Source of the DNA: Moheibacter stercoris
Lineage (GTDB): Bacteria > Bacteroidota > Bacteroidia > Flavobacteriales > Weeksellaceae
Assembly (NCBI RefSeq): GCF_040545805.1
Contig: NZ_JBEPMO010000001.1
Span: 186,001-250,000, forward strand
DNA length: 64,000 bases
Reading direction: 5' to 3'
Shown here piece after piece: positions 35,015 to 44,321 of the stretch. Numbering within the stretch: position 1 is the first letter of the stretch; every line of letters starts with the position of its first letter. The notes beneath the pieces are model-generated. The model did not search any database, had not been told where the DNA came from, and saw only the letters and a list, made by a program, of their open reading frames with translations. Position numbers and translations under genes: made by a program.

Positions 35015-36019
35015 ATGCAAACAATAGAAAAAGCAGTATCGACACTACCTATCAAAGGATATTTGGACATGGAAATTCCAGAAGGAATTGATTTGGTAGC
35101 TGAAATCAACCGACTTCGCAAAGAAAAAAATGCCATCATTTTGGCGCATTATTATCAGCCTGGAGAAATTCAAGATATTTCCGATTTTTTGGGTGACAGT
35201 CTGCAATTGGCACGTGCTGCAGCCGATACCGATGCCGATATGATTGTTTTTTGCGGTGTTCATTTCATGGCCGAAGCGGCGAAAATTTTGAATCCAACCA
35301 AAAAAGTGGTTTTACCCGATGTTTTGGCGGGTTGTTCTTTGGCAGATTCTTGTACAGGCGAAGGATTGCGTGCGTTTCGTGAAGAACATCCAGGTTCAAT
35401 TGTCGTGAGTTATATCAATTGTGATGCTGGCGTAAAAGCAGAAAGTGACATCATCGTCACTTCTTCCAATGCCGAAACAATCATCAATTCGCTTCCTGAA
35501 GATCAAAAAATCATCTTTGCTCCCGATAAAAATTTAGGTCGTTATTTGAACCAAGTAACAGGACGAAACATGATTTTATGGGACGGCGCTTGTATGGTGC
35601 ATGAAGCTTTTTCTTTGGAAAGAATCGCCAAGCAAATGGCTGAAAATCCCAATGCGAAATTGATTGCGCATCCAGAATCAGAAGAGCCTGTTTTGCGTAT
35701 GGCGCATTTCATCGGTTCAACTTCCCGATTATTGGATTATGTTGCACAAGACGAAGCACAAGAATTCATCATCGCAACGGAAGAAGGAATTCTTCATGAA
35801 ATGAGAAAATTGGCTCCGCATAAAAAATTGATTCCGGCTTTGACACAGGATGAATCTTGTAATTGTAGCGAATGTTTCTACATGAAACGTAACACGATGG
35901 AGAAATTGTATTTGTGCATGAAATACGAATTACCTGAAATCCAAATCGATGAAGAATTGCGTGTAAAAGCTTTAAAGTCCATCAATCGCATGTTGGAATT
36001 GTCTGCGAAGGTGAAGTAA
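35015..36019 (+). CDS. nadA: Quinolinate synthase
   Basis: NadA condenses iminoaspartate with dihydroxyacetone phosphate to quinolinate in NAD synthesis, using an oxygen-sensitive [4Fe-4S] cluster. The start chosen is ATG 35015, since the preceding TTG has no support. The protein is 334 residues long. Three cluster Cys are conserved: in DVLAGCSLADSC near residue 110, in LWDGACMVHEAF near 197 and in DESCNCSECFYM near 290. Also typical are AIILAHYYQPGEIQD and MAEAAKILNP. No nadB or nadC is next to it, and the gene is followed by a terminator. Confidence 0.96.
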   Translation: MQTIEKAVSTLPIKGYLDMEIPEGIDLVAEINRLRKEKNAIILAHYYQPGEIQDISDFLGDSLQLARAAADTDADMIVFCGVHFMAEAAKILNPTKKVVLPDVLAGCSLADSCTGEGLRAFREEHPGSIVVSYINCDAGVKAESDIIVTSSNAETIINSLPEDQKIIFAPDKNLGRYLNQVTGRNMILWDGACMVHEAFSLERIAKQMAENPNAKLIAHPESEEPVLRMAHFIGSTSRLLDYVAQDEAQEFIIATEEGILHEMRKLAPHKKLIPALTQDESCNCSECFYMKRNTMEKLYLCMKYELPEIQIDEELRVKALKSINRMLELSAKVK

Positions 36020-36050
36020 GTTGGAAGTTGGATGATGGATGTTGGAAGTC
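36019..36050. repeat. Short degenerate tandem repeat (GTTGGAAGT-like)
   Basis: Directly after the nadA stop are repeats of the pattern AGTTGGA(A/T)G. A similar GTAGATTTA-type run precedes nadA at about 34910-34940. Such low-complexity intergenic runs are common in this group. Confidence 0.4.
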
Positions 36051-36077
36051 TATTTAAAAGATTTATCTAAAAAATAA

Positions 36078-36118
36078 AGAAAGCCTTGTCAAGATTTGAA
36101 ACTTTGACAAGGCTTTTA
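36078..36118. terminator. Bidirectional terminator between nadA and the deiminase gene
   Basis: A perfect 12-bp stem, AAGCCTTGTCAA / TTGACAAGGCTT, has an 11-base loop. It is flanked by A on the left and T on the right. Confidence 0.88.
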
Positions 36119-36127
36119 AGTTTACTA

Positions 36128-37867
36128 TTACTTCACTATCAATTTCTTGGTAATTTTCCCAAATTCGCCTTCAAAGCTCACCAAATAAACTCCTTTCCAT
36201 GATGAATTCAGATTTAGTGTCACGCGACCATTTGGATTTTCGATTTCTCTTTCCATCAAACTTTGACCTAAAACGGTATGAAATTTCACTTTGACTTTTC
36301 CGTTGATGTCTTTCAAATCAAAATGTACTTTGTTTTTGGCTGGATTCGGATAAGGTCCACGAATGGCGTTTTTCAACCATTCTTCAGATCCCATTGAGGT
36401 TATGTTAAATGTCCAAAATCCTTCTGGAGCTGGCAAAGGGCGCGTTAAGGTTTTCCCTGAATTGGCTTCTGCCCAAATGTAATAATGGATAGTTTCCGCA
36501 TCGCTTGGTGCCGTCAAGGTTGCTGTCCAATTATCTCCAGAAGAATTTGTCAAAGACAATTCTTGGAATTCTGAATCACCTTCTTTTTTCCAGAAAATTT
36601 TTGCTGCTTCAATCCCTGAACTATGCTTGATTTGCGCTTCAAAAGGAATGTTCACATTGGATGCAAGATCACGCACTTTTTCGTGGACAATCCAAAGCGG
36701 ATTTTCAACTCCAATGGTATGCGTAATGCAATGAATCGCTCCGCCTAAATTGATCAAATTTTCGCCATTGTTGTCCACATCAATTCCAACTACACGATAA
36801 CCCGGCATGGCGTCGCGCCAAATTTCCAGTGCTTCTTCGTCCACTTCCGGTCGATAGGTAGGAACCAAAATCGTTTTGTTGATGATGACCGCGTTTGTAT
36901 AAGTTCTATATGCTCCACCATTGTGCGGATGTTGACCAGTTGGACTTGGAGGCGCTGGAATCCATTTAATGTCGTAATTATTTCCAAATGGGGTTTGAAA
37001 ATTAGTCGTGATGTATTCAATATTTTCGGTAATTTGAGGTCCGTCTGCAATTCCCGTTGGATATTCGCTTACCAAAATCGTTTCTTCGTCCAACAATTTC
37101 ATATGCATGTCAATGTGGTGAATGCCATCATAGGGCAAAACGGTCATTTTACGATAGGAATCAATTCCCATATAATCCTCTAAAATCTGGTCAACTTGCT
37201 CTTCTGATTTCGTAGAAACTCCATACGGATTTCCCGCTTGATTTTCGTGCAAAATCAATTCAGAAGCAAAGGCATTCCCCATTCCGTCTGACATGAAATT
37301 TCCGCCTGTATTGACCAAATCAGCAGGTGCCGTATCGGTCACATATAAAGGAACCCCAACGTGTGTCGCATGATACGTCGGCAATAAATTATCGGCTGGA
37401 CGAGGTCGATTGTAAATCCAGTCCACCAAGGCGCGTTCTCCTACATCGTTGGTATAGACCGTATTTCCTGCATAATCACGAATCCAAATACTATTGGAAG
37501 GCGCATTTAAGAATTCGACATTCGTCAAATCAATTCCATTGGAAGTCAAATAGGATTGAACGGAAGCTTGATTTTGGGTTGCAATCAAAACTTTGCATTC
37601 ATCAACAGCTGCTGCTACAATTTGCCTTTGAATGTTTTGAAATTCAGGTGTCCAGCGGATCACTACGTATTCCACTTCTTCCCATTGTGCAGAGGTTCGC
37701 ACTTCTTGTGCCGGTGGTGGCGTTACGAGATTTCCTCTAAATTGATAATTGGGTAGTAAGGTTCGTTCGTGTTCGGTCAATCCTTTGGGTAAAATTTCTT
37801 GTGCATTCAAAAAAGATGAACTCAAAAAAAGACCAAAAAAGATTAATCTAAAGTAAAATGATTTCAT
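36128..37867 (-). CDS. Secreted peptidylarginine-deiminase-like enzyme (PPAD type) with type IX sorting domain
   Basis: The protein belongs to the agmatine deiminase/Porphyromonas-type peptidylarginine deiminase family, which turns arginine (free, C-terminal or in agmatine) into citrulline or carbamoyl forms. It has about 579 residues from ATG 37867. The order is a signal peptide (about 1-22), the catalytic domain (about 60-400), an Ig-like domain (about 405-490) and a T9SS sorting domain (from PYPNPAKNK). Catalytic residues are Asp131 (IWIRDYAG), His251 and Asp253 (HHIDMHM), Asn325 (YTNAVIIN) and Cys380 (GGAIHCITH). The segment DWIYNRPRPADN keeps the two Arg (154, 156) that in PPAD hold the substrate C-terminal carboxylate. 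Gene layout is monocistronic. Substrate is inferred, not proven. Confidence 0.88.
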   Translation of the reverse strand: MKSFYFRLIFFGLFLSSSFLNAQEILPKGLTEHERTLLPNYQFRGNLVTPPPAQEVRTSAQWEEVEYVVIRWTPEFQNIQRQIVAAAVDECKVLIATQNQASVQSYLTSNGIDLTNVEFLNAPSNSIWIRDYAGNTVYTNDVGERALVDWIYNRPRPADNLLPTYHATHVGVPLYVTDTAPADLVNTGGNFMSDGMGNAFASELILHENQAGNPYGVSTKSEEQVDQILEDYMGIDSYRKMTVLPYDGIHHIDMHMKLLDEETILVSEYPTGIADGPQITENIEYITTNFQTPFGNNYDIKWIPAPPSPTGQHPHNGGAYRTYTNAVIINKTILVPTYRPEVDEEALEIWRDAMPGYRVVGIDVDNNGENLINLGGAIHCITHTIGVENPLWIVHEKVRDLASNVNIPFEAQIKHSSGIEAAKIFWKKEGDSEFQELSLTNSSGDNWTATLTAPSDAETIHYYIWAEANSGKTLTRPLPAPEGFWTFNITSMGSEEWLKNAIRGPYPNPAKNKVHFDLKDINGKVKVKFHTVLGQSLMEREIENPNGRVTLNLNSSWKGVYLVSFEGEFGKITKKLIVK

Positions 37868-37976
37868 TGTCAATGTGTTAGTTAAAGAAGCTAATTTACA
37901 AAATAATGAAAACCAATTGTAGATTTAACAAGTTGTAAATGAAGAAAATCTAAAGAATCCTTTTTACCTTCGCCAC

Positions 37977-38654
37977 ATGTCAGGAATTTTATACTTGGTG
38001 CCAACGCCTATCGGGAATTTAAGTGATATGACGTTTCGCGCGATTGATACGTTAAAAGAATCCGATTTGATTTTGGCTGAAGACACGCGCAATAGTGGAA
38101 TTTTATTGAAACATTATGAAATTTCCACGCCCATGAGAAGTTATCATGCGCACAATGAACACAAAGTCACCGAAGAAATCATCCAACAATTAAAAGAAGG
38201 ACGAAATTTTTCGTTGATTACTGATGCAGGATCTCCTGGTATTTCAGATCCTGGCTATTTGCTAGCAAAAGCTTGTGTTGAAAACGATATCGAAGTCATT
38301 GCACTTCCTGGTGCTACAGCATTTGTTCCTGCTTTGACGGTTTCGGGATTGATTTCGAATGAATTTACTTTCGTGGGATTTTTACCTGTGAAAAAAGGCC
38401 GTCAAACGAAATTGAATGAATTAAAAGAAGAAAAAAGAACCTTGATTTTGTACGAATCTCCGCATAAAATCACCCGAACACTGAAGGATTTAGCAGAATC
38501 ATTTGGTCCAGATCGAAAAGCAAGTTTGTCACGTGAAATCACGAAAAAGTTTGAGGAAACTTTACGCGGAACTTTGGAAGAATTGCATAAAATTTCTGAA
38601 GAACAAAATTTAAAAGGCGAAATGGTTTTAGTGGTGGAAAGATTTAATCCTTAA
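37977..38654 (+). CDS. rsmI: 16S rRNA (cytidine1402-2'-O)-methyltransferase
   Basis: RsmI uses S-adenosylmethionine to methylate the ribose of C1402 in the 16S rRNA decoding centre. The 225-residue protein has the tetrapyrrole-methylase fold. The motifs LYLVPTPIGNLSDMTFRA at the N-terminus, AEDTRNSG near residue 35, TDAGSPGISDPG near 82 and the segment ESPHKITRTL near 160 are diagnostic. It converges on recJ with an 11-base overlap of the two 3' ends. Confidence 0.96.
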   Translation: MSGILYLVPTPIGNLSDMTFRAIDTLKESDLILAEDTRNSGILLKHYEISTPMRSYHAHNEHKVTEEIIQQLKEGRNFSLITDAGSPGISDPGYLLAKACVENDIEVIALPGATAFVPALTVSGLISNEFTFVGFLPVKKGRQTKLNELKEEKRTLILYESPHKITRTLKDLAESFGPDRKASLSREITKKFEETLRGTLEELHKISEEQNLKGEMVLVVERFNP

Positions 38655-40347
38655 AACGAACATCACGAATCGTAAATTGCAAATAGGAATTTCCTTTCCA
38701 ATGGTTTTCATCGATGGTGTAGACAACATCAAATCGACGATAACGGAAATCGGTTGCCAAATGTCCCATCCCAAATCCCACTGCAGAATATTGTTTTTTG
38801 GATTTTTCGTCCCATAATTGCAAACGCAAATGCTCGCTTTTTTTCCCCATTTCCTTTACTTCACCACCGATCAAATTCTTAGTCATAAATACAGGTGTCA
38901 TATTTTCTGGTCCAAAAGGATCCATCTGTTTCAAAATGCTTAAAAAATTGGGCGTGATATCTGAAAAAGAAAGTTCCGTATCGATATCAATAGTCGGTTT
39001 TCGTTGAATTGGACGAATTTTGGATTTCACTAATTCTTCAAATTTTTCCTTGAACGGAATAAAGTTTTCTTCAGGCATGGTTAATCCCGCCGCAAATCGA
39101 TGTCCACCATATTTCGATAAAAATTCAGAACAAGCATCAATTACTTCGTACAGATCAAAATCTTTGATAGAACGAGCAGATCCGGTTATTTCACCTTCAT
39201 TTCCTTGTGTCAATACCAAAGTTGGTCGATAATAAGTTTCGATCAATCTCGAAGCCACAATTCCCAAAACACCTTTGTGCCAATCGGGATTGTACACAAC
39301 GGTTGTAAATCGATCTTCTTCTCCATCCTCTTTAATTTGTTGAATCGCTTCTACCGTTACATTTCCATCGGTTTCTTTGCGTTGAGCATTCAAATCGTTG
39401 ATTTGTGAGGTAAAAGTTTTGATTTTTTCCGCGTCTTTTGATATCAGTAACTCAACCGATTGAGAAGCATGTTCCAATCGACCTGTTGCATTGATTTTGG
39501 GCGCAATGGTAAAAACAATGTTGGAAACATTTAAGGATTCGCGCGATGTTTCGCCCAACAAACTTGCCAATCCTAAGCGTGGATTTTCTTTTAATTTTTT
39601 CAATCCATAATAGGCAAGAATCCTGTTTTCATCAACAATTGGAACAATATCGGCGGCGATGCTTACCACCAAATAATCCAAATAGTTTAAGATTTCCTCT
39701 TGAGGAATTTCTAGCTTTTTGGCCAAAGCTTGAATCAATTTAAATCCAACGCCACAGCCACTTAATTCCTTAAATGGATAATCACAATCAGCACGTTTCG
39801 GATCCAAAACAGCTACAGCATCGGGTATGGTTTCACCTGCTAAATGGTGATCACAAATGATAAAATCAATGTTTTTATCGTTGGCATAGGCTATTTTGTC
39901 AATTGCTTTGATGCCGCAATCGAGTGCTACGATCAAGGAAATATCATTGTCGTCGGCGAAGTCAATTCCTTGAAAGGAAATCCCATAGCCTTCTGAATAT
40001 CGATCGGGAATATAATAACTTACATTCGGATAAATAGATGTTAAGAAATCGTACATCATGGCAACTGAAGTCGTTCCGTCGACATCATAATCACCGTACA
40101 CCAAAATATTTTCTTGGTTTTCAATTGCTTGCACCAGTCTTTCAACCGCTTTGTCCATGTCTTTCATCAACATTGGGTCATATAGCTGATCCAATTGCGG
40201 ACGAAAGTAATTTTTAGCTTCGTCGAAATTTGTAATTCCTCTTTGCGCTAAAGTTATGGCAAGGGGTTTTGGCAATCGTACCTCATTCATGAGGAGATTG
40301 ATTGTCTCAGTATTTGGTGTGGGCTTCATTACCCATTGGTGATTCAT
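38644..40347 (-). CDS. recJ: Single-stranded-DNA-specific exonuclease RecJ
   Basis: RecJ degrades single-stranded DNA 5' to 3' in recombination and mismatch repair. The protein is about 567 residues from ATG 40347; an earlier TTG two codons upstream is not needed. DHH motifs are clear: VYGDYDVDGTTS near residue 82, the Asp in IVALDCGIKA, CDHHLAGE near 168, and the DHHA1 part GGHRFAAGLT near 415. A C-terminal OB domain completes the fold. The 3' end overlaps rsmI. Confidence 0.95.
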   Translation of the reverse strand: MNHQWVMKPTPNTETINLLMNEVRLPKPLAITLAQRGITNFDEAKNYFRPQLDQLYDPMLMKDMDKAVERLVQAIENQENILVYGDYDVDGTTSVAMMYDFLTSIYPNVSYYIPDRYSEGYGISFQGIDFADDNDISLIVALDCGIKAIDKIAYANDKNIDFIICDHHLAGETIPDAVAVLDPKRADCDYPFKELSGCGVGFKLIQALAKKLEIPQEEILNYLDYLVVSIAADIVPIVDENRILAYYGLKKLKENPRLGLASLLGETSRESLNVSNIVFTIAPKINATGRLEHASQSVELLISKDAEKIKTFTSQINDLNAQRKETDGNVTVEAIQQIKEDGEEDRFTTVVYNPDWHKGVLGIVASRLIETYYRPTLVLTQGNEGEITGSARSIKDFDLYEVIDACSEFLSKYGGHRFAAGLTMPEENFIPFKEKFEELVKSKIRPIQRKPTIDIDTELSFSDITPNFLSILKQMDPFGPENMTPVFMTKNLIGGEVKEMGKKSEHLRLQLWDEKSKKQYSAVGFGMGHLATDFRYRRFDVVYTIDENHWKGNSYLQFTIRDVRFKD

Positions 40348-40380
40348 ATCCAAATGGTAATTATTTCCCTAAAATACGAT

Positions 40381-41127
40381 TTATTTCTTATTGGCTTCTT
40401 TCACATATTTCTCCAAGGCCATGGTCATGGAAGGAGTTTCTGGAGTTGGAACCTCAATGTCTATACGCAATCCCATTTCTTTTGCAGCTTGAACAGTTGT
40501 TTTACCAAAAACTGCAATTCGGGTTTTATCTTGGACAAAACTTGGGAAGTTTTCAAACAATGATTTAATTCCAGAAGGAGTAAAAAAGACCAAAATGTCA
40601 TATTTAACATCTTCTAAATCAGACAAATCACTTGAAACGGTGCGACAAAGAATTCCTCTTTCCCAGTTGATTCCGGTTTCGTTTAAGAATTTCGGAACAT
40701 CTGGGTTCAAAACATCAGACGAAGGCAATAAGAATTTTTCGTCTTTGTGTTTTTTAATGAAAGGAGCTAAATCTTGAATTTCCTTTTCGCCGATATAGGT
40801 TTTTCTTTTGCGATACACGATATACTTCTGTAAATAGAAAGCAATGGCTTCCGATTGACAAAAATATTTCATGTCATCTGGCACTTGAAAACGCATTTCT
40901 TCAGCCAAACGAAAGTAATGATCAATTACGTTTTTGCTTGTGAAGATTATAGCGGTGTACTTAGAAAAATCAATTTTTTGCGATCGTACATCACGTGCGT
41001 CGACGCCTTCCACTTTGATGAAAGAACGAAAGTCAATTTTGATCTTGTTTCGCTTACCCAATTCATGGTAAGGAGACGAATCATTGACTGGTTGTGGTTG
41101 AGATACTAGGATAGATTTTACTTTCAT
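40381..41127 (-). CDS. hemD: Uroporphyrinogen-III synthase
   Basis: HemD cyclises hydroxymethylbilane to uroporphyrinogen III in heme synthesis. It is a divergent family. The 248-residue protein shows the typical features: ILVSQPQP at the start, FTSKNVIDHYF near residue 72, LLPSSDVLNP near 134, and the best-kept block DILVFFTPSGIKSLFENF near 178, then IAVFGKTTVQAAKE near 204. It follows the DUF4271 gene by 14 bases, an arrangement frequent in Flavobacteriia. Confidence 0.9.
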   Translation of the reverse strand: MKVKSILVSQPQPVNDSSPYHELGKRNKIKIDFRSFIKVEGVDARDVRSQKIDFSKYTAIIFTSKNVIDHYFRLAEEMRFQVPDDMKYFCQSEAIAFYLQKYIVYRKRKTYIGEKEIQDLAPFIKKHKDEKFLLPSSDVLNPDVPKFLNETGINWERGILCRTVSSDLSDLEDVKYDILVFFTPSGIKSLFENFPSFVQDKTRIAVFGKTTVQAAKEMGLRIDIEVPTPETPSMTMALEKYVKEANKK

Positions 41128-41141
41128 TTTTCATGCTATAT

Positions 41142-41801
41142 TTACCACATTATTAGAAATTTAAATAGAACTAACAAGGGCAATATTTCCAGTGCGCAAA
41201 GATACAAAATATTATAATACCAAATTTTACTTTGTTTGTCATTTTGGTTCTGAAATTTATAGGCGTATTGCAACCCTCGTATGATGATTAAAATAATTCC
41301 TGTTCCAATTAAAAGAGGTATTTTGTAAGATATTCCTGAAAAATAAAACAATAAAACCGCAATCCAAAGTACTCCAACAGCGTAGGCGTGATAAAAATTT
41401 GAGGTTTTCAAATTGAAATTTTGATCAAAAGAAATTCCCATCGCATAGGCCGCAATCATGCCCAATAAATTTCGCAAAGCAAAAACCAACAAAATGATAA
41501 ACGAAACAGCCAGAACCTTTAAAATTGGAGTATGGAAGATGAAATTATATTCATTGGTTAAATAATTCATGATCAAGGTGCTGACCAAAACTGAAAATAA
41601 AAGTTGACACACAAATGCAAAGGGACCTTGGTTATCATTGACCTCTTGAAATCGTTCAATCTTTCTCAGAGATTCCACATTATTGGCAAACAAAACACGC
41701 GAAATCACAATGACCAATAGACTGCCTACCAAAATATAAATGACCCAATCTAGACTTTCTGTAGGGCGTTCAACAAATATGGAGGCTGCTAATGTTTTCA
41801 T
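41142..41801 (-). CDS. DUF4271 domain-containing membrane protein
   Basis: The 219-residue protein has about six hydrophobic helices: about 18-38, 62-82, 92-115, 137-157, 160-178 and 195-217. A polar stretch lies between helix 1 and 2 (FANNVESLRKIERFQEVN). This matches the Bacteroidota DUF4271 family, which is nearly always next to hemD. It may take part in heme or respiratory-chain biogenesis, but no mechanism is known. The -7 box overlaps the start region, so a near-leaderless transcript covering hemD as second gene is likely. Confidence 0.85.
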   Translation of the reverse strand: MKTLAASIFVERPTESLDWVIYILVGSLLVIVISRVLFANNVESLRKIERFQEVNDNQGPFAFVCQLLFSVLVSTLIMNYLTNEYNFIFHTPILKVLAVSFIILLVFALRNLLGMIAAYAMGISFDQNFNLKTSNFYHAYAVGVLWIAVLLFYFSGISYKIPLLIGTGIILIIIRGLQYAYKFQNQNDKQSKIWYYNILYLCALEILPLLVLFKFLIMW

Positions 41802-41809
41802 AATCTTTG

Positions 41810-41817
41810 CAAAAATA
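41810..41817 (-). promoter_or_regulatory. Putative -7 box for DUF4271-hemD
   Basis: CAAAAATA reads TATTTTTG on the minus strand. It lies 8 bases upstream of the ATG. Confidence 0.5.
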
Positions 41818-41866
41818 CAAAAGCCTTACCTAGATATGAAGTATATTAGCACCATATTTTTTACCT

Positions 41867-42586
41867 ATGTCCAAAAGTTTGGTGATCATCCCTACTTTTA
41901 ACGAAAAAGAGAATATTGAAAACGTCGTGCGAAAGGTCTTTGCGCTCGATGTTCCTTTTCATGTTTTGGTGGTAGATGATAGTTCTCCAGATGGTACAGC
42001 CAAGATTGTACAGCGATTGCAACAAGAATTTCCCAATTTATTCTTAGAAGTTAGAACGGTGAAAGATGGTTTAGGAAAAGCCTATACACATGGTTTTAAA
42101 TGGGCATTGAAAAACGGATATTCCTACATTTTTGAGATGGATGCCGATTTGTCGCATAATCCAAAAGATTTGCCTCAATTGCTTTTGGCCTTAGAAAATG
42201 GAAACGATGTAGCCATAGGTTCTCGCTATTCGCATGGAGTAAATGTGGTCAATTGGCCAATGTCAAGAGTATTGCTTTCATTTATCGCTTCGAAATATGC
42301 TCGTTTTATCACGGGTTTACCAATTCATGATGCCACAGCGGGATTTGTTGGCTATCGTAAAGAAGTGTTGGAAAGCTTGGATTTGAATCAAATTAAATTC
42401 AAAGGATATGGTTTTCAAATTGAAATGAAATACAAAGCATGGAAAAAGAATTTCAAATTGATTGAAGTTCCCATTATTTTTACCAATCGTGTTGCTGGTG
42501 AATCCAAAATCACCTTCAACATCATGGGTGAAGCAGTTTTTGGAATTTTAATGTTACGAATTCGAAGTATCTTTGGAAAGTTATGA
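41867..42586 (+). CDS. Polyprenol-phosphate mannosyltransferase-like GT2 glycosyltransferase
   Basis: The 239-residue enzyme resembles dolichol-phosphate mannose synthase and its bacterial counterparts, which transfer a sugar from a GDP donor to a polyprenyl phosphate. The GT-A motifs are IPTFNEKENIENVV, VVDDSSPDGTA, the DxD-like EMDADLSHNP near residue 90 and YSHGVNVVNWP with SFIASKYARFITG. There are no C-terminal membrane helices, as in the short, soluble-type enzymes. The next gene overlaps its stop (ATGA). Sugar and acceptor are inferred. Confidence 0.92.
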   Translation: MSKSLVIIPTFNEKENIENVVRKVFALDVPFHVLVVDDSSPDGTAKIVQRLQQEFPNLFLEVRTVKDGLGKAYTHGFKWALKNGYSYIFEMDADLSHNPKDLPQLLLALENGNDVAIGSRYSHGVNVVNWPMSRVLLSFIASKYARFITGLPIHDATAGFVGYRKEVLESLDLNQIKFKGYGFQIEMKYKAWKKNFKLIEVPIIFTNRVAGESKITFNIMGEAVFGILMLRIRSIFGKL

Positions 42587-42963
42587 AAAGATTCATTCTA
42601 ACATTTATACTTGGTTGTTTGTTTTGGAGTTGTTCGAAATCGATCGAAAAACCTGAAAACTTGTTATCGACGGAACAAATCGAAACGATTTTGACCGATG
42701 TTCATTTGTATCAACAACCATCCTATTTGACCAGTTTGTACAATCAACCTATCAATCATGCAAAGATTGATGCCCAAATTTTAGCCAAACACCAAGTTTC
42801 TTCCAAGGTATTTGAAGAAAGTTTTAAATACTATGTTTTACAACCCGAAATATTCAAAGAAATTTTGGTAAATGTGAGAAAGAAACTGATTGAAAAATTG
42901 CCGCAAGAAGAACGTGACAAAATCAATTCAGAGAAAAAATCGAAGGACGACTCCAAGAATTAA
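42583..42963 (+). CDS. DUF4296 domain-containing lipoprotein
   Basis: The 126-residue protein has a lipoprotein signal, LGCLFWSCSKS, with the lipidated Cys about residue 17. The DUF4296 domain follows (about 25-110), all-helical and with ILTDVHLYQQ and KVFEESFKYYVLQPE. The family is restricted to Bacteroidota, and the gene usually follows the GT2 enzyme as here, with overlapping ATGA. It converges with the hydrolase downstream by 4 bases. The function is unknown; it is likely anchored on the periplasmic face. Confidence 0.88.
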   Translation: MKRFILTFILGCLFWSCSKSIEKPENLLSTEQIETILTDVHLYQQPSYLTSLYNQPINHAKIDAQILAKHQVSSKVFEESFKYYVLQPEIFKEILVNVRKKLIEKLPQEERDKINSEKKSKDDSKN

Positions 42964-43724
42964 TCATAAACTCTTTCGGCAATCGTTTTGATGAAATCCA
43001 AACTTTGTTCAGGCGCTTCAAGATGTGCCATATGACCTGTTGGCAATTTTAATTTCGTTAATTGATCGTTTTGTGGAAGTACTTCCAAAATTTCTTGGGG
43101 GTTGATCGCTTTGTCAAATTCTCCAATGATTATTCCCATCTCACCTTGAAATTCATCCCAAATAAAACTACGATCAGGACGTAATCTCATTCCTTTCAAA
43201 GCTGCCACAACTCCCTCCAAAGGTGTTTCTCGAGCCAATTCTTTAGTGAATTCAATTTCTTGTTTCAAATTCGGTAAATTCTGCTCTGCAAATAAAGTCG
43301 GAATGCTCATTTTGATCAATGTATCCAAACTTTTTTGAGCCGTTTCGACTGCTTTCAATCGTTGCGCTTTCTTTTCTTCGGAATCGGGCAAACTGGTCGA
43401 GTTCATCAAAACAAAAGATTTTACCAAGTTTGGAAACAGTTCGGCAAAGGCCAAAATGACATATCCGCCCATAGAATGTCCAACAAACATTGCTTCCGAA
43501 ATCTCTAAATATTCCAAAGTTTTCTGAACCTCTTCCGCCATAATTTCCATGGTATGAACATCTGAAATGACTTCTGATTTTCCATGACCGGGAAGATCCA
43601 ACAAGATTATCTGATAGTCACGAGATAATTCCTCTTGAATTCCGTCCCACATTTTGAGATTTTCCAAATATCCATGCAAAAAAACAATTGGTTTTCCTGT
43701 TCCCTTTACTTCATAGTTCAACAT
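42960..43724 (-). CDS. Alpha/beta-fold hydrolase
   Basis: The 254-residue protein has the canonical fold and triad. The nucleophile elbow is GHSMGGY (Ser near residue 83), the acid is GEFDKAI near 205 and the His is PTGHMAHLE near 233. The oxyanion region is FLHGYLENLKMWDGI near 15. It has no signal peptide. It resembles carboxylesterase or MhpC-type enzymes; a substrate cannot be named. Its upstream end is only 48 bases from the start of the divergent lipoprotein gene. Confidence 0.9.
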   Translation of the reverse strand: MLNYEVKGTGKPIVFLHGYLENLKMWDGIQEELSRDYQIILLDLPGHGKSEVISDVHTMEIMAEEVQKTLEYLEISEAMFVGHSMGGYVILAFAELFPNLVKSFVLMNSTSLPDSEEKKAQRLKAVETAQKSLDTLIKMSIPTLFAEQNLPNLKQEIEFTKELARETPLEGVVAALKGMRLRPDRSFIWDEFQGEMGIIIGEFDKAINPQEILEVLPQNDQLTKLKLPTGHMAHLEAPEQSLDFIKTIAERVYD

Positions 43725-43772
43725 TTCGTCAGATTTGAAAGATTCCTTGTAAATTTACGGAAAGATTTGACA

Positions 43773-44321
43773 ATGCATTGGGCGAAGTTTTCGATTTATT
43801 TCCTTTTATTCACCATGGTTTCATGCGAATTGAAACCCGATACTCCTGTGGTTAAGCCCAAAGAGTTCGATCAAAAAACCTATCAGGAATCTTTGCAAAT
43901 CCAACGTTCGAAACATAAAATTCCGAAAAAGGATACGCTTATAACCAAACTGGATTCGACCAAAATTAAATCCGAACAAGAAATTAGTTATTCCGAAACG
44001 ACCGACACCATACAAATCAAAATAGTTCAGGGCAAGGCCAACATAGATACAGTCAAAGCACCAAGACAAGGATTGATTTTTGTTTTGAATACCGATACAG
44101 CCAAAAAATTGAACTTAAAAATAACGCCTCAAGACACGATAGCCAACGTTCGAATTTCACAAATCATTGATTCCAAAGGTAACTCTGACGGACCTTTTGG
44201 GCAGGATGTTTCTTACCAAATTCAAGAAAAAGGAATTCATTACATCCTTGTTTCAGAAAGTCAAATGCAGGGAGATGCTTGGGGTGGACGCATTCAATTT
44301 GACGCAAAATTGGCTTGGTAA
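43773..44321 (+). CDS. Lipoprotein of unknown function
   Basis: The start taken is ATG 43773, giving MHWAKFSIYFLLFTMVSCE, with the lipidated Cys about residue 18; the longer open frame upstream overlaps the divergent gene and adds no signal. The mature part is rich in Lys and Thr (KKDTLITKLDSTKIK). It then forms an apparent beta-sandwich with GPFGQDVSYQIQEKGIHYILVSESQMQG, reminiscent of periplasmic pre-peptidase-like or PPC-type domains. About 182 residues. No family was recognised with confidence. It is followed by the M16 protease pair after 108 bases. Confidence 0.8.
   Translation: MHWAKFSIYFLLFTMVSCELKPDTPVVKPKEFDQKTYQESLQIQRSKHKIPKKDTLITKLDSTKIKSEQEISYSETTDTIQIKIVQGKANIDTVKAPRQGLIFVLNTDTAKKLNLKITPQDTIANVRISQIIDSKGNSDGPFGQDVSYQIQEKGIHYILVSESQMQGDAWGGRIQFDAKLAW

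Noticed and set aside
43635..43772. Longer N-terminus for the lipoprotein gene ending at 44321
   Set aside because: The extra 46 codons overlap the divergent hydrolase gene and would bury the lipoprotein signal.
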